Assembly: GCF_003628145.1 (NCBI RefSeq)
Contig: NZ_RBZV01000008.1
Span: 1 to 64,000, forward strand
Reading direction: 5' to 3'
From: Trinickia fusca
GTDB taxonomy: Bacteria; Pseudomonadota; Gammaproteobacteria; Burkholderiales; Burkholderiaceae
Length of the DNA: 64,000 bases
How positions within the stretch are numbered: position 1 is the first letter of the stretch; each line of letters starts with the position of its first letter. A model generated the notes under the pieces. It worked only from the letters and a program-made list of their open reading frames with translations. It had not been told where the DNA came from and did not search any database. Positions 10,070 to 22,000 of the stretch are shown here, piece by piece. Made by a program: the position numbers and the translations under genes.

Positions 10070-13000
10070 TCACCCTCCCGCATGCCCAATGGGCTTGACA
10101 ACAATTGAAGGCTGGCTTGGCAACTTGCCTGGCACAAATGCACCTGGCGTCACATCTCGGCCGAGCGTATTCGACCAAGTGTGTGCCCAATCTTGAAGCA
10201 AGGGGTAATCCGGCAATATCTTGCCCGGATGAACGAAGCCAGGAATGTTCTTGGACGTGGTGTAGCCATCTGTAAGCTGCTTACTTTCGATATAAAAGTC
10301 AATGTCGCTTTGCGGGCCGAAAGTCGTGCCCTTCGTCAGGCTGTTGCCCGTAACGGAGCTGCCGCGGACGCCAATTGTCGCGTCAGTAATACCGCTCTCC
10401 GTGAGCGCATTCTGAAGGTCTTGCGCAGCCGCATGAAACTGTGCGTCGGCTGTGAAACCCAGAGGAACCGTACGCGTAGCACCGTTAGCGGGTACGCCAG
10501 TGACGCCTGCACTACCAGTGACAACTGCACGGTCTGTGGCTGTGGCAAGCGCCGCCCCATCCTTCTTGGCAATAGAGCCAAATGCGCCCAGCCCCCCCAT
10601 CGCAGCTGCCTCGCTGACGCCTTGGAAGTTCGACGACGGATCGGAACCGAACGACTTCTCCCACGAAGACATCAGCTGGCCGAAATTGTCGTGCGCTACG
10701 CCCGCATACTGCGGCCCGTACGTGTAAGCAGCATTGTCGACGATGTTTCGCGCAACGTCTTCCGCCCCCACTGGCACGTTCCAGCGCTCGACGAAGTTCC
10801 CCTGAGCATCCCGGTAGTAGGTCGTGCCACGCTGCGCCGTCGCCGCCTTCGCGTCAGCCTCGTTCCTCCATATATTCATCCCGTCCTTGCCGCCGCCCGC
10901 CCCATAGACGTTCTCGGCCGCTTTCAGCAGCGTGTCGGCGCTGTACTTCGCAGCCAGCGTCCGGTTCATGCTCAGCGTCTTCTTGATCGCTGCAAGAACC
11001 TTGTCCTTGTGCTGAAGCGTATTGTTGAGCGCCTCGTTTTGCGCCGCCACCGCCCCCGCCGTCGAGTCCGCCCCGAGCAGGTTCGCGGCCGTCCCGCCGG
11101 CAAGCGTTGCCAGCCCCGCGACGAGCGCATTCTGCACACTGTCCGACAACCCGGTCTGCGACACCCCATAGGTAAGCCATGGAGACGCCAGCGCACTCGT
11201 CGCGCCGCCGATCGCCCCGCCCGCGCATCCCGTGCCACTGGCCGCCGATACCGCGCAGCCCAACGCCGCGTGCGCCATCACATAGGTCGGGTCCTCGATC
11301 GTCCCCCAGCTGTCCTTGCCGCCGTCGAATTTATCGCCGATCTCCTCGGCTCCTGCCGCCGCCGCTTGGGAAATCAGGCTGCCTTTGAGCGCCTGCCCGA
11401 AGCTGCCGCCCATGACCGCCGTCTGCACGCCAGCGCTGATCGCCGCCGTCGCGCCCATCGCCGCCAATTGCTGCGGAAGGTTGCTCGCGGCCGCCGAAGC
11501 CGCCTGCGTGACCCCTCCGGGCAGCGCGTTTCCGGCACTCTGGATGCCGGCCAGCGACCCGAGGCTATTCGGCGAAATCTTGTCGCTCAACCCCGACAAG
11601 CTGAACCCGTTGGCCGAGGTGTAGTTGATGCCCCTCGTCAGTCCTGCCGTGACGGCTGCGATCGCTCCCGCCTCGATGACCTGGCCGAAATTGATCCCGT
11701 CCCCCGCGGCAAGCTGGCCGGCAGCCGAGCCCGCCATCCCGCCGACCGCCGCCGACACCACTGCGGCGCCCAGCGTGCCCGCGCCGAAACCCATACTTCC
11801 AGCCAGCGCGACGCCTGCCGTGCCGCCCGTCACGATCGAGGCGGCGATCGCGATCGCCATCACCGCCACCGGCGGCAAGCCGCCGCCTTCCTTGACGAAC
11901 TCGGTGTGCAGGTGGTCGGTCACCGTGCTCTGCGTGAAGCTGCCGCCCAGTTGCGCCTGCAGGTGGCCCAGCAGTGCCTGCGTGCCCGCCTGATCGACGC
12001 TGCCGTCGGCGTTCAGCTTCTGGAGCGCACCGCCGATCTGGTGAACCTCATCGGCATCCAGCTCCAGGTTCGCCGCGCTCATGAAGCCGCCCGACTGCGC
12101 CTGCGTGCCCGTCGTCTTGACGTAGCCCTTGTCGACCTTCTGCCAGATCTCGCCGACATCGACGCTGTTCTGCCGGTTCGTCAACGTCCCTGTCTTCACG
12201 ACCAGCGTATCGCTCGCGCTGACGGTGCCCGTGTTCAGCACGCTGTCCTTGAAGTTCAGCGTCACGTTCTGGCCGATGATGTTGCCGCCAGCCGACAGCG
12301 CCTGCGTGCTCGACGGCAGGTACACCTGTGGCATCAGCACCGTCGTCATCGGGCAGCTCGCGCCATCGCCCGACACCGTGCATCCCGGCTCCGGAACTGT
12401 CTGCTCGACGTACCACAGCATCGGCTTGTCGAGCGCGCCAACCTGCGCCTGCGTCAGCGCCGTCCCGAGCTTCAGATTGTTCGCCTTCGAATAATCGAGC
12501 GCATTCTGATAAAGCACCAGCTTCGACTGATCCGTCACCGACAGTTGGTTCTTCGCGTCATACGACAACCCGTTCACGAAGCTCGCCTGCCCCGTCTGCG
12601 TCAGCGCCGCCTGCTGCAAGCGCAGATCCTCCGCCTGCGGGTTGTAGTAGAACAGCGTCGTGGCCGGCTTCAGGTTTGCCGGCAAGTTGTCCAGCAGCGT
12701 CTGCGGGCCGATGTTTGCCATCGACGTCTGTGCGATATTGCTCTCGACATAGGTCGCCGCACCTTGCTTCGCGTTCGGCGCCTGCGAAGGGGGCAACTTG
12801 CCGCCAACCGTGTTCGGAATCGACAGATTCAGCCCCGGCGTCGTCACAGGGCTCAGGCTGATGACCTGTGACGGGTGACCGACCTGCGGCGTGTAGGTAT
12901 TGCCCGTGATGCCGTTGACGAGCTTCGTGCCGGCCAGCGTCACCTGCTGTCCGATCACGTTGCCTACGTTGACGATCTGGCCGCCCGACGTCACGTTCAG

Positions 13001-16000
13001 GTTCGGTGCCTGGATCGTGGCCGCGATGTTGCCCAAGGGCGTCGGCGGGTCGATGACGCCGCCCACGTTCGTGTACGCGCTGCCGTAGAGCGCCGTGCAT
13101 TCGGCCGCGCTGCCGCAAGCCCAGATGTCGTGCCGCTTGTCGCTACTGAACCAGCCGGTCTTCTGCACCCAGTGCGAGTGCCAGTACGCGTTGAGCGTCT
13201 GTGCGCTGTTGACGACGGGCCCGGCCACGTCGACCTTTGCCAGGTTACCGGCCGAGATCAGGCTGCCAATGTTCGTCAGGCTGCCTGCCTCGATCGTCAG
13301 GTTCTGCCCCGCGCTGATCACCGACGAATTGGCCGACTGCTGGTCGACATAGCCTTCGCAATAGCTTTCTTTGTAGCCGCCGGCGGTCATGCAGCCGGCG
13401 TATTTTTCCTTCGTGCCGTAATTCTCGTGAATCTTCGCCGGAGGTGGCAGCGTGTTCGTGATCTTGCCCGACACATTCAGCTGAATATCGCGGCCCGCGA
13501 CGATATTGCCCGAGGTGTTGGTCAGGGTGCTCGCCGGTGTCGTCGAATTGGCGGTCGTGCCGACCCCACCGATGATGAGATCGCGCCCGGCGAGCAGGTT
13601 TCCGTAAGTGTTGTTGATCTGGCCAGCGGCGATCACGAGATCGCGCCCGGCCGAGATCGTCGCGTTGTCCTGCTCGTAGCCGAATGTCGTGTGGGCCGTC
13701 TTGGCATCGTGCACCGATGTGGCGGCGCCGCATGCCTCTTTCGCCACGCCGGCCGCGCAACTGGCGCTCGTCGTGTATTGCTGCGAATAGCCGCCCTGGT
13801 TGGTCAGCGTTCCCGACGCGATCGAGAGATCCCGCCCGGCGTAGATCGTGCCCGCGTTGGTCAGATTGCTACCGCCGCTGAACACCATGTCGCCGGCCGC
13901 GACGATGAGACCGGTCGTGCCGCTCGTCGTCACCGTCGTCACTCGCGACGCGCCTTGTGGCGTAAACGCCATCGGCGGACGGACCCCGCCGCTCATATCG
14001 ATACGGATACCTAATCGAATCTTGGTATCGGTGATCCTTGGATCGCCTGCGTCGACGAAGCCGCTGCCCATCGACTGGAGCGTCGCCATGAATGCGTTGA
14101 GCGAGTTCTGGTCGACCTGATAAGTCGTCTGCTGCGCGACGCTCGACGCGACAGCGCCGTTGTCGAGCGATTGGAGATTCAGCGTGAAGTTGCCGCCCGC
14201 GCCAATTTGACCGCCGCGATTCGACAGCCCGTTGGCGGTGAGCTGAAGATTGCCGCCAGCCGAGATGATGCCGGCCGTCCCCCCTTGTTGCGTCGTCGAT
14301 GTCTCAGTGACCGTCGGCAAGGCAACCGTTCGCCGCTCGACCGTGCCTGGGATATTGCCGGTATCGACGCGCCAGCCGGCGCCGTCGACGAGCGCGAAGG
14401 TCACATTGCCGCTGTCCGCGACCGGCGTGGCGAATGGAATGTCGAAAGGCGTTCCGTTGCGATGGATCGGGGCATAGCGCGCCCAATTGGGCGACGCCCA
14501 TCCGGTCGGCGACAACAGATCACCCAGCGTCGCGTCTTTCTGGATGAGGTGCCAGAAATGGCCGCCGGTTTTGCCCATGCCGGTCGCATCGTCCCGGAAG
14601 GTCGACGTCAATCCGATCACCGTCTGCCACAACACCTCCGCATCGGCCACGGTTCGCGTGTTCGATGTGACGCCGCCGCCTCCGACCTGATCGTTCACGA
14701 CCTGCGCCGCATGGATCGCGATGTCATGGGTCGCCTGCAACGTCCCGCCGTTGTTCAACAGGCTTCCGCTAAGGTTGAAGCTGAGATTGCCGAGCGCCTG
14801 CGTGAGCGCGCCTTGGTTGTCGTAACTCCCTCCATTGACGTTGACGTTGTTCGACGCCTCGACCGTCCCGCGATTCGTCACGCTGCCCGACAAGTTCAGG
14901 TCGTGATCCGCGTGCAGCACCGCGCCTGCCGCATTGCTGATGGCCCCCGACAGTGCCACGTCGGTGCCGCCGATGATCTTGCCGCTGTTGTTCAGCGCGC
15001 CGTTGCTCGCGATCGTCAGCATCCCGCTGCTCGTCAGCGTGCCGGCGTTCGAAAAGCTCTGCAGCGCATTGATCGTTGTGCCGTTCGCCACGACGTTCCA
15101 GTCGCCACCGAGCGACAACGACTGAACCGTCATGCCGAGCGTGCCACCCGCGCTGATCGTGCCGCCGCCCGCGCCCGAGGCGTCAAACGCCGTGTTCGAC
15201 AGATTGAGCGTCGCGTTGCGCTGCGCGAGCAGGCGGCCTCCTGTGTTGTCGAACGCCCCTGCTCCCCCTGTCACCGTCAGCGACACGTCGCCCGTGGTCG
15301 GCCCGCTCGTCTTCGGATCGCCCGCGAACAGCAACCCGTTGCTGTTGTCGAGCTGCCCCGCCGTCACGTTCACGGCGTGCGTGCCCATCACTGCCCCACC
15401 GCTGTTGACAAGCGAGTGCGTCACGTTGACCGTCGTCGTCGGGCCATTGATGAGACCCGCGTTGCGCATGCTCGACGCATTGACGGTCGTGCCGATCGTC
15501 GAGGCGAGCGATGCTCCCGCCGCATTGGTGAGCGCGCCGGCATTCACCTCCAGTGCCCCGCCTGCGAGCACCTTGCCGTTGTTTTGCAGCCCATCGCGGC
15601 CGCCGAGCGTCACCGCACCCGCCGCGATCGTCGACCCGTTCAGTACGAGTTGGCTCGATGCCTGGGCGCTCAGCCGGCCGCCGGCGATCACCCCTCCCGT
15701 ACTGACGTTCACCCCCGACAACTGCACATCGCCCGTCACGTTTAGTTGCGCGGCCGACGCGTCAAGCGCACCCTGGCTCGCCGCCACCGTCACGTTCTTC
15801 GAGCCGGTCAGCGTGCCGCCCAGCGTCACGCTGCCGCCCGTCAGCGAGGCATTGCCGCCGATCTTGCTGGTGCCCGTCAGCGCCAGCGCCTGCCCCGCGC
15901 GTAGCGTCGCGTCGCTGTTGCTCGACACGGAGGACGCGGTCAGGTTGCCGTTCGCCGCCGTCAGCGTCACCGCGCCCACACTGCCGATGCCGCTCGCGGT

Positions 16001-19000
16001 CAAGTTCTGCGCCGCCTGCACGGTCAATGCACCGCCCGTCATCGCGGCACCGTTCAGCGTCACGCTACCGCGCGTCGCGGTCAGCGCGCCGTCGCCGGAA
16101 ACCGTCACGGCACCGAGCGACAGGTCTCCCCCCGCGTGCGCCGTCAGCGCACCCGCGCCCTGAATCGCGCCAAGCGCAAGGTTTTGTGCGGCGCTCGCCG
16201 TCATGTCCTTCGCATAGCTGAGCGCAGCCCCACCAGTCAGATTGCCACCCGCGACGAGCGTCCCGCTGCCCAACCCGAATAACGTGCCTGCGAGCCGCAT
16301 GTCACCACCGGCATTGAGCGACGTGTCGCCGTTCACCAGCGCGTCGTTCAACGACATCGCGCCGCCCGACACCGCGCTCAGACCGCTCGCCGTCGTGATC
16401 GACCCGGCCGCGTTCAGCGCGCCGGTCGTCGCCGTCAACACCGTCTTGCCGTTGGCTGTCAGCGGGCCGCCAAGCGTCAGATTCCGCTGCGCAGTAAGCG
16501 TCGCGGCATCCAGGCTCGTCACTGCACCGTTCAGCGCGGCATCACGCGCCGCGCTCACCTGCATCGCCTTGCCCGACGACGTTGTGCCGCCCACTGTCAC
16601 GTCGCCCGCACCGTTGCCGCCCTTTGCCTGGAGCGTCAGCGCATCATTCGTTTTCACCGAGCCGAGCGTCAGATCGGCGCCGGCGAGCGCGTCGAGCGCG
16701 CCATTGGCGTTGAGCGCGCCCGTCACGGCAATCGTGCCCCCGGAGCGCAGCTTCGCCGTTTGTCCGAATGCGGCCGAACCGGCCGTCAGATTGCCGCCCG
16801 CCGTCAGCTCACCCGCACCCTGCGCGCCGATCCCGCCCGCGAGCGTCATGTCCTTCCCGGCGCCCAGCGCCGCATTGCCGCCGGCCGTCGTCAGCCCCGA
16901 GAAGGCCAGCGAGTCGCCGGCCGATGCCGTCAGATTGCCCTTGGTCGTGACGTTGGCTGCGCTCGCTCGGCCAGCCTGCGCGGTCAGCATCAGGTCGCCG
17001 GTTGCCGCGATGTCGCCCGCGACGCGCGCATCGCGTTGCGCGGTGAGCGTCGCCGCTGCACCACTATCGATTGCCCCACCGGCGACGATGTCGCGTGTCG
17101 CCTTCAGCACGGCCGCGCCCAACGCGGCCGCGTTGCCGCCGAGCGTCAGATCGCCTTGGCCGGCATTGCCGCCCGCCGTCATCACCAGCGTGCCTGCCGT
17201 GGCCTGCACGCTGCCGAGGCCCGCGTTGTTGCCGCCCGTCACCTGCACGGAGGCCGCTTGCAACGCCCCAGTCAACGCGACGTCATGCGACGCCGTAAGC
17301 GTTGCGCGCTTGCCGAATGCCGCCGAGCCCGCGCCGGTCATGTCGGTCGCCGTCAGCGTGCCGTTGCTTTGCGCGGCAAGCGCACCGCTCAGCGCGAGCG
17401 TGCTGCCCGCGTTCAAGACCGCATCGGTCGACGCCGCCACTTGGCCGCCCAGGCCGAGATCCCGTCCGGCGCGCGCCAGCAAGGCCCCGCCCGTTGTCAC
17501 CGCACCGCCCGTCGTCACGTCGCCGGTCACGGCCGTCAGCGTCAGATCGCCCGCCGCCGTCGTGCCCTGCACCGCTGCGTTGCGTTGTGCGCTCAGCGTG
17601 ACCGTCGCGCCACTGTTCAACGTGCCGCTGCTCGTTGCATCGCGTGCGCCCGTCATGGTGATGGCGCCGACGGCGGCCACCGCCCCCGTCAGGCGCGCAT
17701 CGCCCTGGCCACCATGGCCCTGCGCCTCGACGGCGATCGTGGTCATCGACTGCGCGTTGTTCAACGCCGCGTCGTTGCCACCCGTTGCCTGAATCTGGTT
17801 CGCTTGCAGACTGCCCGTCAGCGCGATATCGCCCCCCGAGCTCAACACCGCGCGCTGCTTGAACGCCTGCGTACCTGCGCCATTGATGCCGCCAGCCGCG
17901 CTCATGAAGCCATTGGCTTCACCGACAAGCGTGCCGGCCAGCGTCAAATTGCGTCCCGCCGTCAGCGTGGCGTCACCCACTGCGCTCGTCGATGCGCCAA
18001 GACCAAGGTCGAGCCCGCTCTTCCCGATGAGCAAGCCACCGCTGTTGATCCCCCCTGTGGCGGTGAGATTGCCGCTCGCCGCGTTCAGTGCCATGTCGCC
18101 GAGCGATTCCAGCGCGCCGCCGACCGCGATGTTGCGCGCCCCCGTCACCGTCACGGCCGCGCCTCCCGCGACCTTGCCGGCGATCGACACATCCTCGGCC
18201 GCCTGCAGGCTAACCGCGCCGGGCGCGCCGAGCGTGCCCGTCACGGTCAAGTCCCCCTGCCCCGCCTGCCCCTTCGCGCGCAACGTCGCCGTCGATGCCG
18301 ACTCGACGTCGTGGACACTCGCGTTATGCGCCGCCGTCAACTGCACGCTCGCGGCCTGCAGCAGTCCGCTCAACGCCGTATCCCGCCCCGACGACGACGT
18401 CAGGTTCCCCGTGAACGCCGCAGCCCCTGCTCCGCTCAGGTCGCGACCGGCTATCAGGCTGCCGTTGCTCTTGCCATTCACGTTGCCGGAAAGCGAGAGA
18501 TCCCGCCCGCTCGACAACGCCGTGTCGCCGGAGGCCGTCACCAGGCCGCCCAGCGCGAGATCCTGGCCCGCGTTCGCGATGATCCGGCCGCCGCTGCCAA
18601 GCGCGCTCGTCGCCGTCGTCGCGATGTCGCCGTTCGTCGCACCGAGCGTCATATCGCTCGCCGCGTGTGCCGTGCCGCTCACGACAACGTTGCGCGCGCC
18701 AGTCAGCGCCACGCTCGCGCCGCCCTCCAACCCGCCTTTCACCGCGGCGTCGCGCGCGGCCTGCAGCGTGACCATGCCGGCCGCGTTGACGGTACCTGTC
18801 AAGGTGGCATCGCCCCCACCCGCGTTGCCGCTCGCCTGCGCGGCCAGCATGCCGGACGTCTGCACGTTGTTCAGCGTCAGGTCGTTGCCGGCGGTGGCTT
18901 TTAGCGTGCTCGCCTGAATCGAGCCGGTCTGGTCGATACTGCCGGTAGCACTCAGCACGGCCGCCTGGCCGAATGCCGCGTTACCTGCCCCGCCGATGTC

Positions 19001-22000
19001 GCCGCCGGCCGTCAGCGCGGCGCTGCCCCCACCGATCAACGTGCCCGCGATCGTGAGGTTTCGGCCCGACTGCAGCGTCGTATCTTTCGTCACCGCCGTC
19101 AGGCCGCCGAGATTCAGGTTCTCGCCCGCCACCGCATTCAAGCCGCTCATCGCGAGCGTCGTGCCCGTCGAGTCGATCGAACCCGCGACAGTGGACAACG
19201 CAAGATCGCCAGATGCTTGCAACGTCCCGGTCAGTCCGATGTTGCGCTTCGCGCTGACGCCAACCGTGCTGCCGCCCGCGAGCGAACCGGCCAGCGTCAC
19301 GTCACGCTGCGCCGCCAACGATGCCGCGCCTGTTGCGCTCGCGACACCGTTGATGGTCAGATCGCCACCGCCATTGCCGCCGTTCGCCCGGATCGTCAGC
19401 GTCGACCCCGATTTCACGTTGTTCAACGAAACGTCGTTGCCACTCGTCAACTGAATCGAGTTCGCCTGCAACAGCCCCGTGAGATGCGTGTCGCCGGCGG
19501 CGTTGAATGTCGCGCTCTGCCCGAACGCGCTCGCCCCTTCGCCGGTGATGGCGCCACCGGCCTTCAGCGTACCGTTGCCCTTGCCGACGAGTGCGCCAGC
19601 CAGCGTAATGTCCTGTCCGGCCGTGAGCGTCGTGTCGCCCTGCGCCGTCATCGTCCGCGCACCCAGGCTGATCGAGTGTGCCGCGCTCGCGTGCAGGTTG
19701 CCGCCGCTGTTCACATCGCCGGTCGTCGTCAGACTCCCGATCCGGTTCGTCAGCGTCAGGTCGCCGATCGAGCGCGCCGCGCCGCTCACGGTGGTATCGC
19801 GCTGCGCGTCGATGCCGAGCGGGCCTCCAGTCAACAAAATGCCTGCGACCTGCACGTCACGCGCAGCCTTGAGCGTGGTCGCGCCCAGTGCAGCCACGCC
19901 GCCCAGCACAGCGATGTCCGTGCCGTTCGATTGCACGGCCAGCGTCGAATTGGCCTGCACGCTATTCAGTGCGACGCCGTTGCCGCCGGTAATCCGTATC
20001 GCGTTGCCCTGTAGCGAGCCGCTCAGATTGGCGTCGCCGCCGGCCGTGACCGAAACGTCCTGCGCAAAACGGTTCGCACCGCTCGCGACGATGTCGCCGC
20101 CAGCCTTCAACGCCGCAGCACCCTTGCCCGACAGCAGGCCTCCAAGCGTCATGCCCTTGCCAGCTGTGAGTGTCGTATCGCCGACCGTTCTCGTCTCGCC
20201 GGTCAGGCCGATGGTTTTGCCGGCGGCAATCGCCAACGCCGCACCGCTATCGATTTCGCCCGCCGAAGTGGCATCGCCACCCGTCGCCGCGAGCGTCATG
20301 CCGCCGACCGATTGCACGCTGCCGTTGGCGGCGATCGCGACGTCGCGCTGCGCGTTCAGCGTCAACGCGGCCCCCCCGGCGAGCGCGCGGTTGACAAGCA
20401 CGTCGCGTGCGGCCTGCGCCGTCATCGCACCGACCGAGGCGACGCCGCCGTTCAGCACGACGTCGCCCGCACCGGCCAAGCCGTTTGCCTCGATCGCCAG
20501 CGTGTCGCCCGCTTGCACGTTGTTGAGGGCGACGTTGTTCGCGCCCGTGACGGTCAAGCCGTTTGCAAGCAACGAACCCGTCAGCGCGACATCATGGCCG
20601 GCCGCAAGCGCCGCGCGCTGCCCGAATGCCAGTCCGCCCGCCCCACTCAAATCACCTCCGGCCTTCACCGTGCCGTTCGACTGGCCGATGAAAACGCCCG
20701 CGATGCTCACGTGCCGTCCCGCGGTAAGCGATGCGTCAGCGCCCGAGAGCGCGCCACCGTCGATCGCGATGTCGCGCTGTGCGTTGGCCGTCAGCGTACC
20801 GCCCACCTCCAGCGAGCCGTCAAGCCGGACGTCCTGCGCCGCCGTCAGCATCGCGTTCTTATGCGCGACGGTCTGCGCGGCCAGGTCGATCGTTTGGCCC
20901 GATGCTACTGCGAGGGTACCGCCGCTCGAAACATTCGCGTTCGCCGTCACGTTGCCGGCAATCGCCGTCAACGTCGTATCGCCGACCGCGTCGAGCGCGG
21001 CGCCAACCGTCACATCGCGCTGGCCCGTCAGTACGGCGGTGCCGCCCCCTGCCACTTGGCCCGCCACGTTCACGTCGCGCGCCGCTTGGACGGTGAGCGT
21101 ACCGAGCGACAGGGTCGGACCGTTGAGCGTCGCGTCACCGGACTGAGCCTTCAGCGACAATGCCGCCTTCGTCTCGATCGCCCCGGTCACGATGCTGCCC
21201 GCCGTCACCTTGACGTCGTTGTTCGCCTGGGCGCTCGCGAGGGACGCGCTGCCGCCGGCCGTGACCGTCAGTGTTTGCCCCGACAGAATCGTGCCGCTCG
21301 ACGTGACGTCGCCGTTCGCGTTGATCGCGTAGCCACCGATGCCTACATTCGCGCCCGTGAGCGTGACGTTGCCGCTCGTTTGCACGCTCGCCTGACGCTG
21401 AGCGGCGCTGCCGGCCAGCGTCACATCGCCGTTGGCCGAGAGCGTCAGATCGCTCGCGTATGCCGCGAGTTGGGCATCAGTGCGTACGCCCATGCCGGCT
21501 GCGGTGCCGATCACTTGAATCTGGCCGGCCGTCATCGCGCCAAAGGCCGTCGCGTCGATCGCGAAACCATGGTTCGCGATCACGCTGGCGCCATTTGCCG
21601 CGTTGATCGCCGCGGCCGTGTTCACCGCGCCATTGGACGCAGTCGTGTAGGTCGTACCTGTATCTGCAATGGCCATCGGCGACACAAACTGCCGCCCTGC
21701 GATCGCATTGATACGATTACCGGCGTAGAGCGGCGCATTCACGCCGATCGTCTCGCCGATGAGGTCGATCGTGCCAACGGTGCCCTCGATGCCGGACCCC
21801 GGCCCGTTCACGCCGGCATTGCCCTCGATCTGGATATGCCCGCCCGTGACGTTGTAGCCGAGCGTCTGCCCGCGCGTGAAGTCGGTCGGCGTGCCACCCA
21901 CGCTGCTCAAAAATTGCGGCGTGCCTGTCGTGAGCGTCACGCCGATCGTGTTCGTGAAACCCGTCCCTTGCGTCGCAATACCGTTCGGGTTCGCGATGAT

